This document shows, piece after piece, positions 11,405-28,295 of a DNA stretch of 64,000 nucleotides. The notes under the pieces are model-generated. The model did not search any database and was not told where the DNA came from. It was given only the letters and a program-made list of their open reading frames with translations. The position numbers and the translations under genes were made by a program. The first letter of the stretch is position 1; the number at the start of each line of letters is the position of its first letter. This DNA comes from Blastomussa wellsi. Taxonomy: Eukaryota; Cnidaria; Anthozoa; Scleractinia; Plerogyridae. The stretch spans positions 23,573,576 to 23,637,575 of the forward strand of contig OX393562.1 in the NCBI GenBank assembly GCA_947652115.1. The letters are read 5' to 3'.

Positions 11405-11798
11405 TATGAAAAATGAGAATTAATTAGAAGTGGTCACACTTATGGCCTTCTTGCTGTAAGACCCATCCCGGTATGTCTGTTTTCTGGAACTACACAATAC
11501 CAGAAAACAACTATTTTCTGTACCTGTTTTCTCTGAAGATAATTAACAGAAGAATTGTAAACAAAGTGAGCATTTACTGGCCACTAATGGAGCTAAACTT
11601 GAATTGAGTTCATGGTTATGACTGCCAATTGTTGTGGATTGGTTCACAGCCAATGGAAATTAGTACATACTACATGTTGTTTCCAAAAAAATGGAACTGA
11701 TTTGCATGAAAGAACAGTCCCCTTATTATCATTTACTTTTTATGACCTTTTCTAGGTAAGTCTACAGAGTTTGAATAGGATATTACAAAGATTTCAGA

Positions 11799-16869
<5,071 letters not shown>

Positions 16870-18159
16870 TCAATTTTATTGCTCCTTTTTTTGCTGTTTT
16901 CTGCTGAATTTAACTACATACTTGTTGCATGAAATTTACAATTATTGTGCAAATAATTTATTGTAAATAATCAATGCATATTTCATTTTAGTATTCTTGT
17001 GCTTTAGCAAGTCGCTTGACATAATTACACCTCCATAGAGCGGTTTTCAATTGATTGTCGAAATTAATAATTAGGAAATTGCTTTGGTTTTGCATGATTC
17101 GTTTACAAATCTTGCACCACTTTTTCAACCTATCAGGAGTAAAGCCAAAACCAATCTTGACTCGCATTCACATGTTTTCCCATGCTTTGCGTTGCTATAT
17201 GGAATTACTTCAAGTTTGATTGGATCACTGGATTGTCTGCGCTTTTTGTGACTGGTCAAAGTAGTGTCTCTAGTTGTGGTTTTACGACACTCCATTGAAA
17301 ATCGCTCTAACTTACTGGGATTACTACAACACTAACTTGCTGTTAATTTTTCTTTTCTTCCATTTTGTACATATCACATTAATTTTGGTAAGCAAAATTA
17401 TATCAATATTTTTAATTACAAAGTGTATACAAATTTAATTAGTTTAAATTGTATGATAAATGCAAGGGAAACTCGTACATTGCACAAATTAAGTTTCTCT
17501 TTACCCTTTTGTATGAAGTGTTTTAGCTAACCATATGACTTGCCAATTACCAGTTCTGTACCTACCTCGAAAAATAAAACTTGATAGCAAATATATAAAT
17601 TAGTGTGCTTGTTATCTATCAGTTTATGAAAGGACTTTCTTTTGGTTTATTGCTCTTTACAAACCAATCACAGTCAATCAACATCAATATACTTTAAATG
17701 CGGTATTTTGTCCATGGATGCAGTAAAAGTGAAGCTGTATTTTGAACATGTGATCAAGAAAAGCTGTTACCCTGGTATAATTTCTGAGTCCCCAGCTGAA
17801 ATTCATGCAGCTCCGTATAATGAGATGTAGATAATGATCATTTTTTGGGCCTCTGACTGGTGCTGCACAAGGGCAACAAACTGTTACATGTAAATCTGAA
17901 TAATAATTTCTGACAAATGTAGATACCGGTAATCAGATCATCTTCAGTAGTGATTCTTTTATTATTTGATGACTATAAAACTTCTCTCAATAAATGAAAG
18001 TAAAAAGTGTACTTGTATTGTTTCTGTTATGACTGTGAGACAGCAGTTAGTATCAGTTACATTTTAGATGATGGCAGAATTGGATTTCATTAAACAAGAA
18101 GTTCCGGTATAAAAGGGGCCGGGCCTGTCCACTCTCGTGCTCAGTTGTCAATCAACCAA
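16870..18159 (+). other. CDK1 3' UTR and downstream spacer
   Basis: No further gene is seen. AATAAA at 17573-17578, about 700 nt after the stop, is the best candidate polyadenylation signal for CDK1. Another AATAAA lies near 17990. The sequence is AT-rich with no domain-bearing frame. Confidence 0.4.
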
Positions 18160-18332
18160 AGGGGTTGAGGTTCAGAGGTATAAGTGCTTATGCCCAGAGG
18201 GGTTGCGGTTCGGGGGTGTAAGTGCTTACGCCCAGAGGGGTTGAGGTTCAGGGGTATAAGTGCTTATGCCCAGAGGGGTTGAGGTTCGGGGGTTTTCATG
18301 CTTATGCCCAGAGGGGTTGAGGTTCGGGGGTC
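18160..18332 (+). repeat. Minisatellite, about 38-bp unit, 4-5 copies
   Basis: The unit begins AGGGGTTGAGGTTCGGGGGT and runs through GCTTATGCCCAG. Copies differ by a few bases and the fourth by a small change in its middle. It lies in the spacer between CDK1 and the dioxygenase gene. The open frame through it is a by-product of the repeats. Confidence 0.85.
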
Positions 18333-18621
18333 CTTTATCATTGTCTCTGTTTCAGAGCCATATCGCCTGTTGGAATGTACCCCTAACCGGGGCTCGCCAC
18401 TATGAACAAGTGCAACAGTTTTCTGTTCATGTTCTGACGTTATGGATGGACGCTGGTTTTATTATAATCCTTAGCAATTTTAGGTTTTTTCTAACTATAA
18501 TTAGTGAGTCAACAGGCGAGAACTTATGGGAGAGCACTCCTTGTGGCAACGTTGTAAAAGGGAGCACTATGCATTAAAGTGAAATTAACCATTTTAAGGT
18601 CGCCTTTCTGGATAGGACCTG

Positions 18622-18994
18622 TACTGTAATTATTCCAATAAACGCCGTGGCATTTATTAAATTTTTGGCCGTTAAGATGCGGCATTTATTTGAGGGCAGC
18701 ATTTATTAGACAGAGGCGTTTATTGTAAACCCTTTAACAACAACTGTGAATTACCGATATTGTGTCATTTAAACGTCAATTTAACCAATACAATCAACCC
18801 CCAAAAAACTAAGAATAAAAGTTATGTCTTTTCAATTTATACGATTATATATGAAAATTGAACTTTCCACTGTCTTTTATATAATGGCTAGACTTTCAGA
18901 TTGCGGCGTTTATTCAAGGGTGGCGTTTAATGATATTTTTGCTAGTCCCTGCGGTGTTTATTTGAGGGAGGCGTTTATTCGAATAATTACAGTA
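18622..18994. mobile_element. TIR element with repeated GGCGTTTATT motifs
   Basis: The ends TACTGTAATTATTC and GAATAATTACAGTA are exact reverse complements. Inside, GGCRTTTATT and its complement recur about eight times in both orientations. At 373 bp and without a frame for a transposase, it is a non-autonomous element. Confidence 0.75.
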
Positions 18995-19089
18995 ATGGTA
19001 GATACCAGAGATAATTACGGTGTTCCTCCCTTTTTTCAGCTTAACCAACAGCTTGCCAAAACTGCATAGTGCTCGCTTATAGAACATTT

Positions 19090-19345
19090 CCTTGTGGAGT
19101 GCTTGCCCATGAAGTTCTACTCTACCCTGGATGGGATGCTAGTTCATGGCAGGATTACCCCCAGCAGTAAATTCAGGGGTACCCATTTATACACCTGGGC
19201 AAAGAGAGGCACTGAGAATGAAGTGACTTGCCCAAGAACACAATGAAGAGCCCGGCCAGGGCTCGAACCTGGACCTTTCATTCCGGAGTCTATAACAGAC
19301 GAGCGAACAGACTGCTTGATCGTTAGGTCACGTGACCAGATTGAG
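19090..19345 (-). mobile_element. tRNA-derived SINE with conserved central domain, copy 1
   Basis: On the minus strand there is a B box GGTTCGAGCCC (near 19272-19262), then TTGTGTTCTTGGGCAAGTCA and TATAAATGGGTACC. These central segments are typical of a SINE type spread widely among marine invertebrates. The A box is weak. A second, more decayed copy lies at 23150-23300. Confidence 0.65.
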
Positions 19346-19507
19346 AAATTGGAAATCAAAAACTTATTTCACAAATCAAACAGATTCATTTTGAAAATCA
19401 GAAACTGTTTTCAAAAATCAAATGTTTAAATTTTGGAAATCAAAAACTGATTTCAGAAATCAAACAGACAAATTTTGGGAATCAAAAAGTATTTTCACAA
19501 ATCAAAC
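19346..19507 (+). repeat. Tandem repeat, about 45-bp unit
   Basis: Units of the form GAAATCAAAAACTGATTTC, then AGAAATCAAACAGACAAATT, are repeated three to four times. The same unit reappears at 19736-19830, after a 228-bp insertion, so a once continuous array was split. Confidence 0.7.
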
Positions 19508-19735
19508 CACAGGCAGCCCAAGCTCACGTTGTGATCAGGATCACATTGCATAATAGCTGTCATGGCAAAAATATAAGAGTTTGTATGGGAATATTTTACA
19601 ACACCTTTTAGCAAACTGAAATACTGCCAAATCTTAAATAAAATTGCCTCACCTTACTTTCACTGTGTTTTTATTCTTGTCTGAATGCTTATTTTGCCGA
19701 TTCTTGGCCATTTAGGCGAGTTATCGCTTTCTGGG
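19508..19735. mobile_element. Half copy of the long inverted-repeat element of 24384-25519
   Basis: It starts CACAGGCAGCCCAAGCTCAC and runs to ATCGCTTTCTGGG, closely matching the outer 230 bp of the left arm of the large element at 24384. It sits inside the 45-bp repeat array. Only one arm end is present. Confidence 0.75.
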
Positions 19736-20006
19736 ATAAATTTTAGAAATCAAAAACTCATTTCAGAAATCAAACGGACAACTTTTTAAAATTTCATTTG
19801 AGAAATCCAAAATATTACAAAATCAATATTTGCAGTAATAAGGAAACAAGGAAAGAATCAACACATACAATGGAATAAGGTTGGCGTAAAATTGGGCTTG
19901 TCACGCAATCTTTAGCCGGGCCAGAAGAATCGCATCGTTTACGAAATGTTTGCACGCAGACTCTCCAAGTCTCAAGGTATCATATCATATCCGGGTTAAT
20001 TGAACA

Positions 20007-20605
20007 ATGGAAACCATACCAGTTGTCGACTTTGGCCCGTTGAAGGACTCACAACCAGCTTCTGATCGCTTCCCTGATACATTGAAACGACTGGCAAATG
20101 AAATATACCAGGCATTCAGCACAGTTGGATTCGTTTACATCAAGAATCACGGTATTTCGCAAGGAAAGGTAATGGCCAACACGCGTTACTAATGATTTTG
20201 CACATGTCATCGTCTTTTGAGTTTTCCCACAGGGTCTGTATAAAGTTCACATCCTTAGGCTGGTGGCTATGAAACAAAGGGAAAGTCTCCTGTTTCATTA
20301 ATTTATTAACTTATCAGACAATCCCCAATCCAGTACTCCCTTCCTGTATCAATAAATTCACTTGTCCACTGGTTGGTCGAGGCGGTAAGGTGAGAAAACA
20401 GGGAGAGCAAGGGTTGATGGTTTGGGAGCGAGCCTCAGAGCACATCAACCTTCCTGTTCACATCAGTCCCACAACACCATGGGAATGGCTCAAAATCAAG
20501 CCCAAGCTCAAACCACCGACCGGTTAGCTCAGTTGGTAGAGCGCCGGACTGCTGTGCGGGAGGTTGCGGGTTCAAACCTCGGCTGGACCAACACTCAGGG
20601 TCTTC

Positions 20606-20637
<32 letters not shown>

Positions 20638-23600
20638 CATCATCTGCAAATGGTTAGACTTTCTAGTCTTCTTGGATAAGGACGATAGACTGCAGGTCCT
20701 CTCTCACAATCCTTGTTCCTAATAACTCTGTGGGACATTAAAGAAACCACACACTTTTCGCAAAGAGTAGGTTATGTAGTTCCCAGTGTTGTGGTCCGGC
20801 CTTTCTGGTCTGTCTGGGTGGGTGGGTCGGGCACCTTGCATAGCACCTCAAGTCCTGTTTGTGCTCTTTCCCTCTAGGCAGCTTTGCGCAGTAGAATGGC
20901 GAAAAACAAAAGCTTGCTCCGTACAACCAAGGAATGATGCCTGGGGACCTCAGAGGGTGTGGCTGATTACTAAAGATCCATTTGTTACTGATTTTTTTGG
21001 TCAGTTATAAACTTCAGAGACACTATTGAATTGTTTTGGAGATACTTGTTCATTCAAATCACATGTTTGTTCATTCAAGCCACATGTTTTGCAGGTTGAC
21101 AGCATTTTCAATTTGTGTGATGAATTTTTTCGACTGGATGATGCTATCAAACAAAAATATGCCCGCCCAGCTGATGGGAGTAGTGGACATGGATGGGTGG
21201 CCTTTGGCAGAGAAAGGTAAGCTGACTAGCAATGTTTTGTTCCAGAAAATATTGTACCCTCGAATCTGTATGGAATTCAGGTCCAAAAATTTTTAGAGAA
21301 AAATACTGGAATTTCCAGAGGAAAATTTCAGAAATTATAAGAAGCTCCAAATTAACCATCGGTTAGTATTACCAGTGGATGTACCTTCAAATGCTCTAAT
21401 TTTTATCCAAAGATGATTATTACTTTTGAGGCTTTATTGGTGATGAATTTTTAAAGGCAAGAAAATTTAAAATTAACTATAGATTGAATCAAATTAATAT
21501 CAATTGAATTATTTTTCTGGCAGTGTCAGCAGCTTTCATTTATTTTTTGTGTGTGACTGTATATACATGTATCTGCTTTTTAAAATTTCATATAATAAAT
21601 GGTAGATGCACTGTAGGTAAAGGGTATCGTTTTCATTTGATTTATTTTTGAAATGAAATTTCACGTGGCTAAACTGATTACACATGAATTTCACATGCAT
21701 TTTACGCATGACCTTTTCCTCTAGTAGCAACATAAGTTGGCCAGGATTTTACTTTTTGTTTGGCAGAGTAAGTTCAGATCGACCAGCTGATCACAAGGAA
21801 GCCTTCAACATTACAGAGCCACAAAATGACCAGCGTGTAAGACCTTTTTCAACTTTTTTTTAAAACCAAGACATTTAATAAAGTTAAATTTCTGATCATG
21901 GTTTTTATATAAAGAAAGCTTAATGCACCTTTCAAGGACATGCAAATTCTGAAAATTGTTCAAACTATTACTTTATCTTCTGCCGTCAATCATAATTATT
22001 ACAGTGAGAAAATGAGCCTTGGAAACAAGAATGGAGCGAAGAAATGGTCGGACTGATTTAATTCCAATCACATTAAGTTAACTTAGATGATTGGCAGTAA
22101 CAAAAGTGCATGTCGTCGGTTGGCACATTTAGCTTATAAGTATAGTACTCTTACTACCTGCTCCTAAATTTGTGGCCGTGTTCATCTTCTGTACTTGTAT
22201 ATGTGTTGGTGCTTCACTCCATGCCCAGCTGAATTGTTCTGCAGACTAACTCAGAGTTTGTTTGTGTCATAAATACTGAAATGTATTATCTTTGACAGTT
22301 ATGATATTTGCTTCTAAGACTAATTTATATCACATATTTTACAGGCATGGCCTAATGATGAGATACCCAATTTTCAAAGTGAGATTGCCTCATTTTTTGA
22401 CCTTTGTAGTGACCTGTCTTTGAAAATCCTCCACATTATGGCTCTTGGACTGCAACTGGAGGTACTCATGACAGATGTTAGACAATTGTGCATATAATAT
22501 ATCTTTAAAACAACTGCAAGATTCACCATTTGCATTGTAGCCCTTAAATTGCTTAATATGTGATCTCTGCCTTTTCACTCATTCCCCCTATGAGCCATAC
22601 ATCCCTACATTTTATTAGTTTTATCCTGTTTTCTGACTTACCAGAACAGATCACGCTGGGCATCTTATTATAATAATCAACACACCATGAATTCTTTGAG
22701 TCAATGGATTCAGGCCATAGTAAGTCATATAAGTTATGAGAGTGCAGGCCACCAATGAATGGTTTAAACTGGTTTGGTAGCCTGTGGGCTGTGGGGCTGA
22801 AATTTCAGGTCTTGAATTTAACGCCACCTCTAAAGAGAGTTAGTTATCAACAAGCACTAAATTGTCGATAAAATAAGTCTTAGCCAGTGTGGAATAAGTG
22901 AACCATCAGTGGTGAAAAATAAATGTTGTTTGCAAGCATTTCCTTTTTGAAAGAAAATTAGTTTAGATGTTGACAACAGTTTTTCCTAGACTGAGAAGTT
23001 GTCAACAACTAAGCCATGGTCATGCATCAATCAGTAGAATGGGAGAGGTGGGCTCATGTTCCGCACTAAGAAGAAGTCAACTTGTGGCATGTCTAGCCAG
23101 AGCTCTGTAGCATGAAGTAGTTAGGAGTGTTTGCACTCTTCCCTGGGTTGCAATTGAAGGCTTGTCCATCATATGCACAGGGTTAACTCCCCCAGTATTA
23201 GATTTGCTGGTACCCATTTATACATCTGGGTGGAGAAAGGTACTATGAGAGTAAATTGTCTTACCCAAGAACACAACGCAGCAACTGAACCACAGCTGTC
23301 AATAACTGTGGCTACTGTCTAGTACAAGGAAAAGAGTTTTCAAGCACTAGCAATAGTTGCGGACTCATTGTGGTTGTCAACAACCAATAGTTGTTGGTAG
23401 TTGACTCTCTAGTCTGTCATTTAGCTAATTCATAATACTCATTCACATTACTCTGCTTTTAAATTAGTGCATAATTTTTTAAAAATAAGTTATTATAATT
23501 GCTATTTACAGAACCCAGATGTTTTTACAAGCACACACAAGATTATGGCGAGCACAAAGAACTGTACAACTTTACGGTTATTGCACTATCCTAGCATTTC

Positions 23601-26600
23601 ACAAGGCACAGTTATTAAACCAGGACAGATCCGCTGTGGAGAACACACTGATTATGGATCAATCACTTTACTCTTTCAGGATGATATGCCTGGATTAGAG
23701 GTACAATTAATTATCACTTGATGAATGTATGAAGGACATAATTATAGCTCAGTTGGTAGAGAGTGTCACACTGGTATTTCCATTGTAGCCTTGAATTATT
23801 TTTCATGTCACCATTATTAATTTTTAAAACTTGAGGTGTAATATTACTCAATTCAGATTGGTTAGTAGGAGGTGTTTCAGATTCAGTTTTCTCCTTGTTG
23901 TCGCATAATTACTCTGAAGATCTCTTATCGACGTCTTCCGAGGAAGTCTTTTAGTTATCATCCCAAAAAATGCCCGAATGTTAACCAAAAGATTAGAAGT
24001 GCGTGAAACAGGGAGCCGATGAAATTACAGATTTTTCCCCAACCTCCAAACTGTAGCCTGCGTGCAGCCGTATCCTATTTCCTAAAGCGGAAAAGTTTTC
24101 GCTTTAGGCAATAGGAGACGGCTGCACACAGGCTACCAAACTGGAGGGCCAGGGTTTTCCGTCAGGGTGGCCCTACCTTAGCTACTAAATCCCGTTATTA
24201 ATAAAGGCGCCGGATACTCGCCTTTTGCCAACACTCAGCTGCAGTATGGGAGCATCCATACGCAGACGTTCGTTTGCTCGTCACGCAATACGATTCCACC
24301 CAGCGTGATGAGCAAAAGAGGCTAGCAGCATGGTTGCATTACCAGAAGTATGACTAGAACATACGAGAGCCGACTTGTTGGCACACAGGCAGCCCAAGCT
24401 CACATTGTGATCAGGATCATATTGCATAATAGCTGTCATGGTAAAAATATAAGAGTTTGTATGGGAATATTTTACAACACCTTTTAGCAAACCGAAATAC
24501 TGCCAAATCTTAAATAAAATTGCCTTACCTTACTTTCATTGTGTTTTTATTCTTGTCTGAACGCTTATTTTGCCGATTCTTCGCCATTTAGGCGAGTTAT
24601 CGCTTTCTGGGTTCCCCACTACAAAGAAAAGAACAAGGCTGCACACTCCAGTTCGGAACGCCCGACGAGCCAAGCGAAAAATCCCAGCTTAAAATGGTCA
24701 AATGGTCTCAAATCCATCGCGATTTCCAAGAAGAGATGTTCTAGTTTCATTTTAACTCAACAACAACTCAGTCCAGGCTCTGTCATCGATATCAAGCGGC
24801 TGTTTGCTTTCAAATATCCAAGGTAAAAAGATCTCCATTGTGCCTGTACACGCTCGTCACGACACACGACCGTTAAAAAACTCCTTGGTAACCCCGCCTC
24901 GATAATCGTCCTGAGGGGACCAGGGGAGTAACACAAAACTTGTTGAGAGCAATTGACGGTGTGGTTTACGGTGTGGTACTCCGGTGAGGTATAGTTTGTT
25001 AATGAGGCGGGGTTACCAAGAAATTTTTAACGGTCATGTGTCGTGACGAGCGTGTACAGGCACAATGGCGATCTTTTTACCATGGATTTTTTAAAGCAAA
25101 CGGCCGCTTCGCATCGATGACAGAGCCTGGACTGAGTTGTTGTTGAGTAAAGAAGAAACTTGAACATCTCTTTTTGGAATTCGCGATGGATTTGAGGCCG
25201 TTTGACCATTTTACGCTGGGATTTTTCGCTTGGCTTGTAGGGCATTCCGACGTGGAGTGTGCAGCCTTGTTCTTTTCTTTGTAGTGGGGAACCTAGAAAT
25301 CGATAACTCGCCTAAATGGCCAAGAATCGGCAAAATAAGCGTTCAGACAAGAATAAAAACACAGTGAAAGTAAGGTAAGGGAATTTTATTTAAGATTTGG
25401 CAGTATTTCGGTTTGCTAAAAAGTGTTGTAAAATATTCCCATACAAACTCTTATATTTTTGCCATGACAGCTATTATGCAATATGATCCTGATGACAATG
25501 TGAGCTTGGGCTGCCTGTGGTTGGCAGAGCCGGTGGCACAATCGGCATTTCTCAGCATTTATGAAGTGCACTTGGCAGCCCATGTGCACTCTACTGGGAC
25601 CTGTAAGACATCCATGCTATTAATTGCTAATTCTAACTGGTTTAGACAACGCCATCATCGCTAGCCTGTGTAGCAAGCATTCCCAAGCGAGCGAAGAGCT
25701 GAAAGAGCTGTTATTGGAGCGAAAATTGGGGCAATAGCAAAAAGTGGACGAGGCGGGGGTAGGAATGTCCTCCCTTCCTCCACTTTCTCGCCCGAATTTT
25801 CGCGCCGCCAGAATACGATAACAGCTCTTCGCCCGCTTGAGAATGCTTGCTGCGCAGGCCACATCATTACAAAAATGCGTAAGTTGACTCTCTCCACTCC
25901 CCTTTGACAGGTGTTACCTACTGGTTGCACAGAATACACACCTGCCCCTCCCATCCCTGGTGTAATAGTTGTCAATGTAGCGGACCTCATGCAGAGATGG
26001 ACCGCTGACCGGTTAAAGTCAACGGTGAGAAAATGCTCTTGAGTTTGGTTAAAGAGAACCCGCTCTCTCTATAGCGCCTATTGTACGAAAGTCTCCTTTA
26101 TTTCCAGAGGGATTTCGGGGAATTTTAAGTTCAGTTTTGAAGTGATATTTTTTCAAAAGAAATGTTTTCCTACCATTGTCGCCTGTACCAAAACACTTTC
26201 TGAGACTTTGTATAAGTGAAAATATTCACGAGGCGAGAAAGAAAATACTTAATGCCGAGTCCACCCAGTGTGTCATCGCAGGGAAACTTGTACTAGCCTG
26301 CCTGACAGGTGCAGACGCCGGTAAAACGGTAACAAAGCGCGTGACACGTGGCTTCCGTAACTTACTGTTTTCGCAAGGAATTTTATCACCATTACATTTT
26401 GCAATTTTAGCGAATTCTGAAATCCAACCAACACACTGAGGTTTCCTCGTACCCGTGCTACCATCCTAGGGCGGTTGCTATCAACTTCAACCTGAAAATT
26501 TCCTGTATGAGCCGTCCCTTTCGTTTTAGTCCATCGAGGAAAAATGAGTATGGCCGTGGAAAATTGCGAGCTCATCTCGTTGCTATCGATTTTCTCGTGC

Positions 26601-26888
26601 TTCGACGGAAAGAAAAGGACTGCATGCTTGTAGCGTAGAATTCCCAGATCTTTCCCAACACAGTTAACATTAATTATGAACGCTTCATTTCCTTTGTGTC
26701 TTCAGCGCCACCGGGTTTCAATCCCAGTTGATGAGTGTTACCGGCGTGTCCCCAGACGTTCCCTGGCTTTTTTTGTCCATCCAGATGACGACACGGTAAT
26801 CAAGTGCCTTGATGGATTAGAGAAATACCCTCCGATAACGGCATATAATTATCTGTGGCAGAGGCTTTATGCAACGTACGAATACTAG
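20007..26888 (+). CDS. 2-oxoglutarate/Fe(II) dioxygenase, isopenicillin-N-synthase-like, 7 exons
   Basis: This is a soluble non-haem iron oxygenase; the substrate cannot be read from sequence. Coding exons are 20007-20168, 21095-21216, 21767-21836, 22345-22461, 23512-23700, 25911-26024 and 26706-26888. All junctions are GT/AG, phases agree, and the product is 318 aa. The N-terminus shows the DIOX_N pattern (IPVVDFGPL, then FSTVGFVYIKNHGIS). The iron facial triad is HTD (His202, Asp204) plus His260 in RHRVSIP, and Arg275/Ser277 in RRS form the 2-oxoglutarate-binding RxS motif. PAPPIPGVIVVNVADLMQRW is the conserved strand pair between them. It resembles the UPF0676 or ACC-oxidase-like proteins found in many animals and fungi. 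Frame and catalytic residues are intact. Intron 5 (23701-25910) contains a 1.1-kb inverted repeat. AATAAA at 26954-26959 is a likely polyadenylation signal. Confidence 0.93.
20514..20752 (+). mobile_element. tRNA-derived SINE in dioxygenase intron 1
   Basis: The tRNA-like head has an A box (TAGCTCAGTTGGTAGAGCG) and a B box (GGTTCAAACCTC). It is followed by a non-tRNA body with AACTGAGGAGAAAGTGCTGC and TTAGACTTTCTAGTCTTC, ending near GGGACATTAAAGAAACC. The acceptor stem is imperfect, so this is a SINE in host-gene orientation and not a tRNA gene. Confidence 0.8.
23150..23300 (-). mobile_element. SINE fragment, same family as 19090-19345
   Basis: The minus strand carries TTGTGTTCTTGGGTAAGACA and ATGTATAAATGGGTACC, matching the central part of the SINE at 19090-19345. 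The tRNA head is not recognisable. It is in dioxygenase intron 4. Confidence 0.55.
23738..23785 (+). mobile_element. Truncated tRNA-SINE head
   Basis: ATAGCTCAGTTGGTAGAGAG is an A-box region like that of the SINE at 20514. The B box is missing. It lies just after the exon 5 donor of the dioxygenase gene. Confidence 0.45.
24053..24136. repeat. Small hairpin element, about 37-bp arms
   Basis: The arm GTAGCCTGCGTGCAGCCGT is answered by ACGGCTGCACACAGGCTAC, with an inner CGCTTTAGG/CCTAAAGCG pair and a loop of about 10 nt. Its GTAGCCTG ends are like those of the foldback at 2769-2956. Confidence 0.75.
24384..25519. mobile_element. Long inverted-repeat element, 1136 bp, arms about 500 bp
   Basis: The ends CACAGGCAGCCCAAGCTCAC and GTGAGCTTGGGCTGCCTGTG are exact reverse complements. 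The arms stay similar for about 500 bp, up to GGTAACCCCGCCTCGATAAT on the left and AATGAGGCGGGGTTACC on the right. The unpaired centre is about 100 bp. No transposase frame is seen; small frames in the arms mirror each other. It lies in dioxygenase intron 5, and a transcript of that intron would fold into a very long hairpin. A half copy lies at 19508-19735. Confidence 0.85.
25663..25860. repeat. Foldback element just upstream of dioxygenase exon 6
   Basis: AGCCTGTGTAGCAAGCATTC on the left is answered by GAATGCTTGCTGCGCAGGCC on the right, with GAAGAGCTG/CAGCTCTTC further in. Arms are about 85 bp. It ends 50 bp before the exon 6 start, close to the branch-point region. Confidence 0.75.
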
Positions 26889-28267
26889 GTAACTTTAGGG
26901 TTTCATCACTCCGAAATTCTGAAAAAAATAGTGGCATTTAGTTCTCGACGCCAAATAAACGTATTGGCCACGAGGATAATCCCTTACAAAGTCAGGAGTT
27001 CAATCAAACTGGAGGATATAAAAGTAGCTAACAGTATAATTTACAATTATTCACAAATATATCATCGATATGTTCATGTTATAGTAATTTGGTGGAATGT
27101 CTTGAGCACCTGCGAAGGAGACTGAACATCCGAGATTTTGTGACTGTGAATACAGTAAAGATGATTGTAGATTAAATTACATATTTTGGACTCTAATGAA
27201 CGACACTTGCACTGTGTTTTTCGTTACAGCTTTTCACAATAATGAGAAATCCAATAGAAAGTTGTTCCATTGCCTGTATCATAGCTATGTCTGGAATAAA
27301 ACTTCTATTTACACAAGCTGGCAGTGCGAATCTAGTTCAGTGATATTATCGTATATGTCCAGGCCCGGTTGAGCAACTGAAGCACTTTTACGAGTGGAGA
27401 GGAAACCACATCAGCCCGACCCGGGTGGAGAGAGGAAAACCCGAGAACCATGAGAAACGCCCTCGGAGCGAGGCGAGAACCATCAAACTCAACCCACATG
27501 ACGCCGGGACCGGGAATCAAACTCGGGCCACATTATCCTGCGAGCGCTCTCACCACAGCACCAAACCCGCTCCCAACTTTACCAGTGAAATGAGAAATTG
27601 GACTCAGGGTTTCTGCAGTGTATTAAAGCTTGCGTAAAAGCTATCTTTGTAAGTTATACTCTTACAATTAAATTAAGAGGCTAACTGAAAACTTTCAAGC
27701 GAACTTTAAATTGGCGGCTTTTAAGGCTACGTTTACAAGGGACCTGATCGGAACCGGAAACGTTCAGAACCGAACCTGACCGGATCGGCTTCAGTTTACA
27801 TGGAACCGCTCCGGGTGTTCTGGAACCAGTCCGGTCCGATCTGGATGCAAAACTGGACCTGCAAATCAACAGGTCCTGTTTTGGATCCGTTCCAGCCCGG
27901 TCCAGAATAGCCTCAAGTTGGATAACAGACTAGAAACGGCCAGTTTTATTTTTCCGTAAATCTCTTTTAACCCTGGAGTCGTATTATCAGCAATCGAAGA
28001 ACCAGGGCCGACTAGTTACAAGCCCTGGGCCTTTACAACGTCATAAGAGGAATTTGGGTTGGCCGGGCTTTCACTCCTGTCCCCTACACCCCTGTAAGAC
28101 ACCGATTGGTAAACAGATGACAAGAAACGACCTTAACAGAGACTTTGGCAAGACTCACTCTCGGTCTTTCCCCTGAATAGTGGCTTTTTTATGAGGAAAT
28201 GCAGTAATTGGTGTATGTAATTCTTTCCCGTCGTGGATGCAAGTACCTGTTGTACCAGGAAAATCGT
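26889..28267. other. Spacer between the dioxygenase gene and the rDNA boundary
   Basis: No gene is supported. It contains AATAAA signals at 26954 and 27295, a SINE (27330-27575), and at about 27725-27895 a CCGG- and CCGAACC-rich segment that looks like part of another repeat. No rDNA-like sequence is recognisable before 28268. Confidence 0.5.
27330..27575 (-). mobile_element. tRNA-derived SINE
   Basis: The minus strand starts GGGAGCGGGTTTGGTGCTGT, then an A-box-like TGGTGAGAGCGCTCGC and a B-box-like GAGTTTGATTCCC. A body follows with GTTTTCCTCTCTCCACCCGG and a tail near CTGGACATATACGATAAT. The head is not a functional tRNA. Confidence 0.6.
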
Positions 28268-28295
28268 GGCGGGAGTAACTATGACTCTCTTAAGG
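28268..28295 (+). rRNA. 28 bp of 28S rRNA immediately 5' of the R2 insertion
   Basis: The block GGCGGGAGTAACTATGACTC followed by TCTTAAGG is the near-universal 28S segment ending at the R2 cleavage site. Upstream of 28268 the match stops at once: the expected GCGCGGGTAAAC is replaced by unrelated AGGAAAATCGT. Only this stub of 28S precedes the element. Confidence 0.9.

Larger units (their letters stand above)
10355..11490. repeat. Outer inverted-repeat element interrupted by a Harbinger-like insertion
   Basis: GTTCCAGAAAAC at 10355 and GTTTTCTGGAAC at 11479-11490 are exact reverse complements. Further in, AACAGCAAGGTC on the left matches the complement of GGCCTTCTTGCTGT on the right, and GTGTGACTGG matches the complement of GTGGTCACAC. 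The arms outside the inner element (10355-10571 and 11405-11490) thus belong together, so an older foldback seems to have been split by the younger insertion at 10572-11404. Confidence 0.6.

Noticed and set aside
20514..20590. A tRNA gene
   Set aside because: The A and B boxes are good but the acceptor stem is imperfect and a SINE body follows. The same holds for 5848-5920.
26176..26575. Two overlapping frames in dioxygenase intron 6
   Set aside because: No domain or codon signal; both strands are open by chance and the region is intronic.
27725..27895. A TIR transposon in the CCGG-rich segment before the rDNA border
   Set aside because: It has the look of a repeat, but I could not find matching ends or target duplications.
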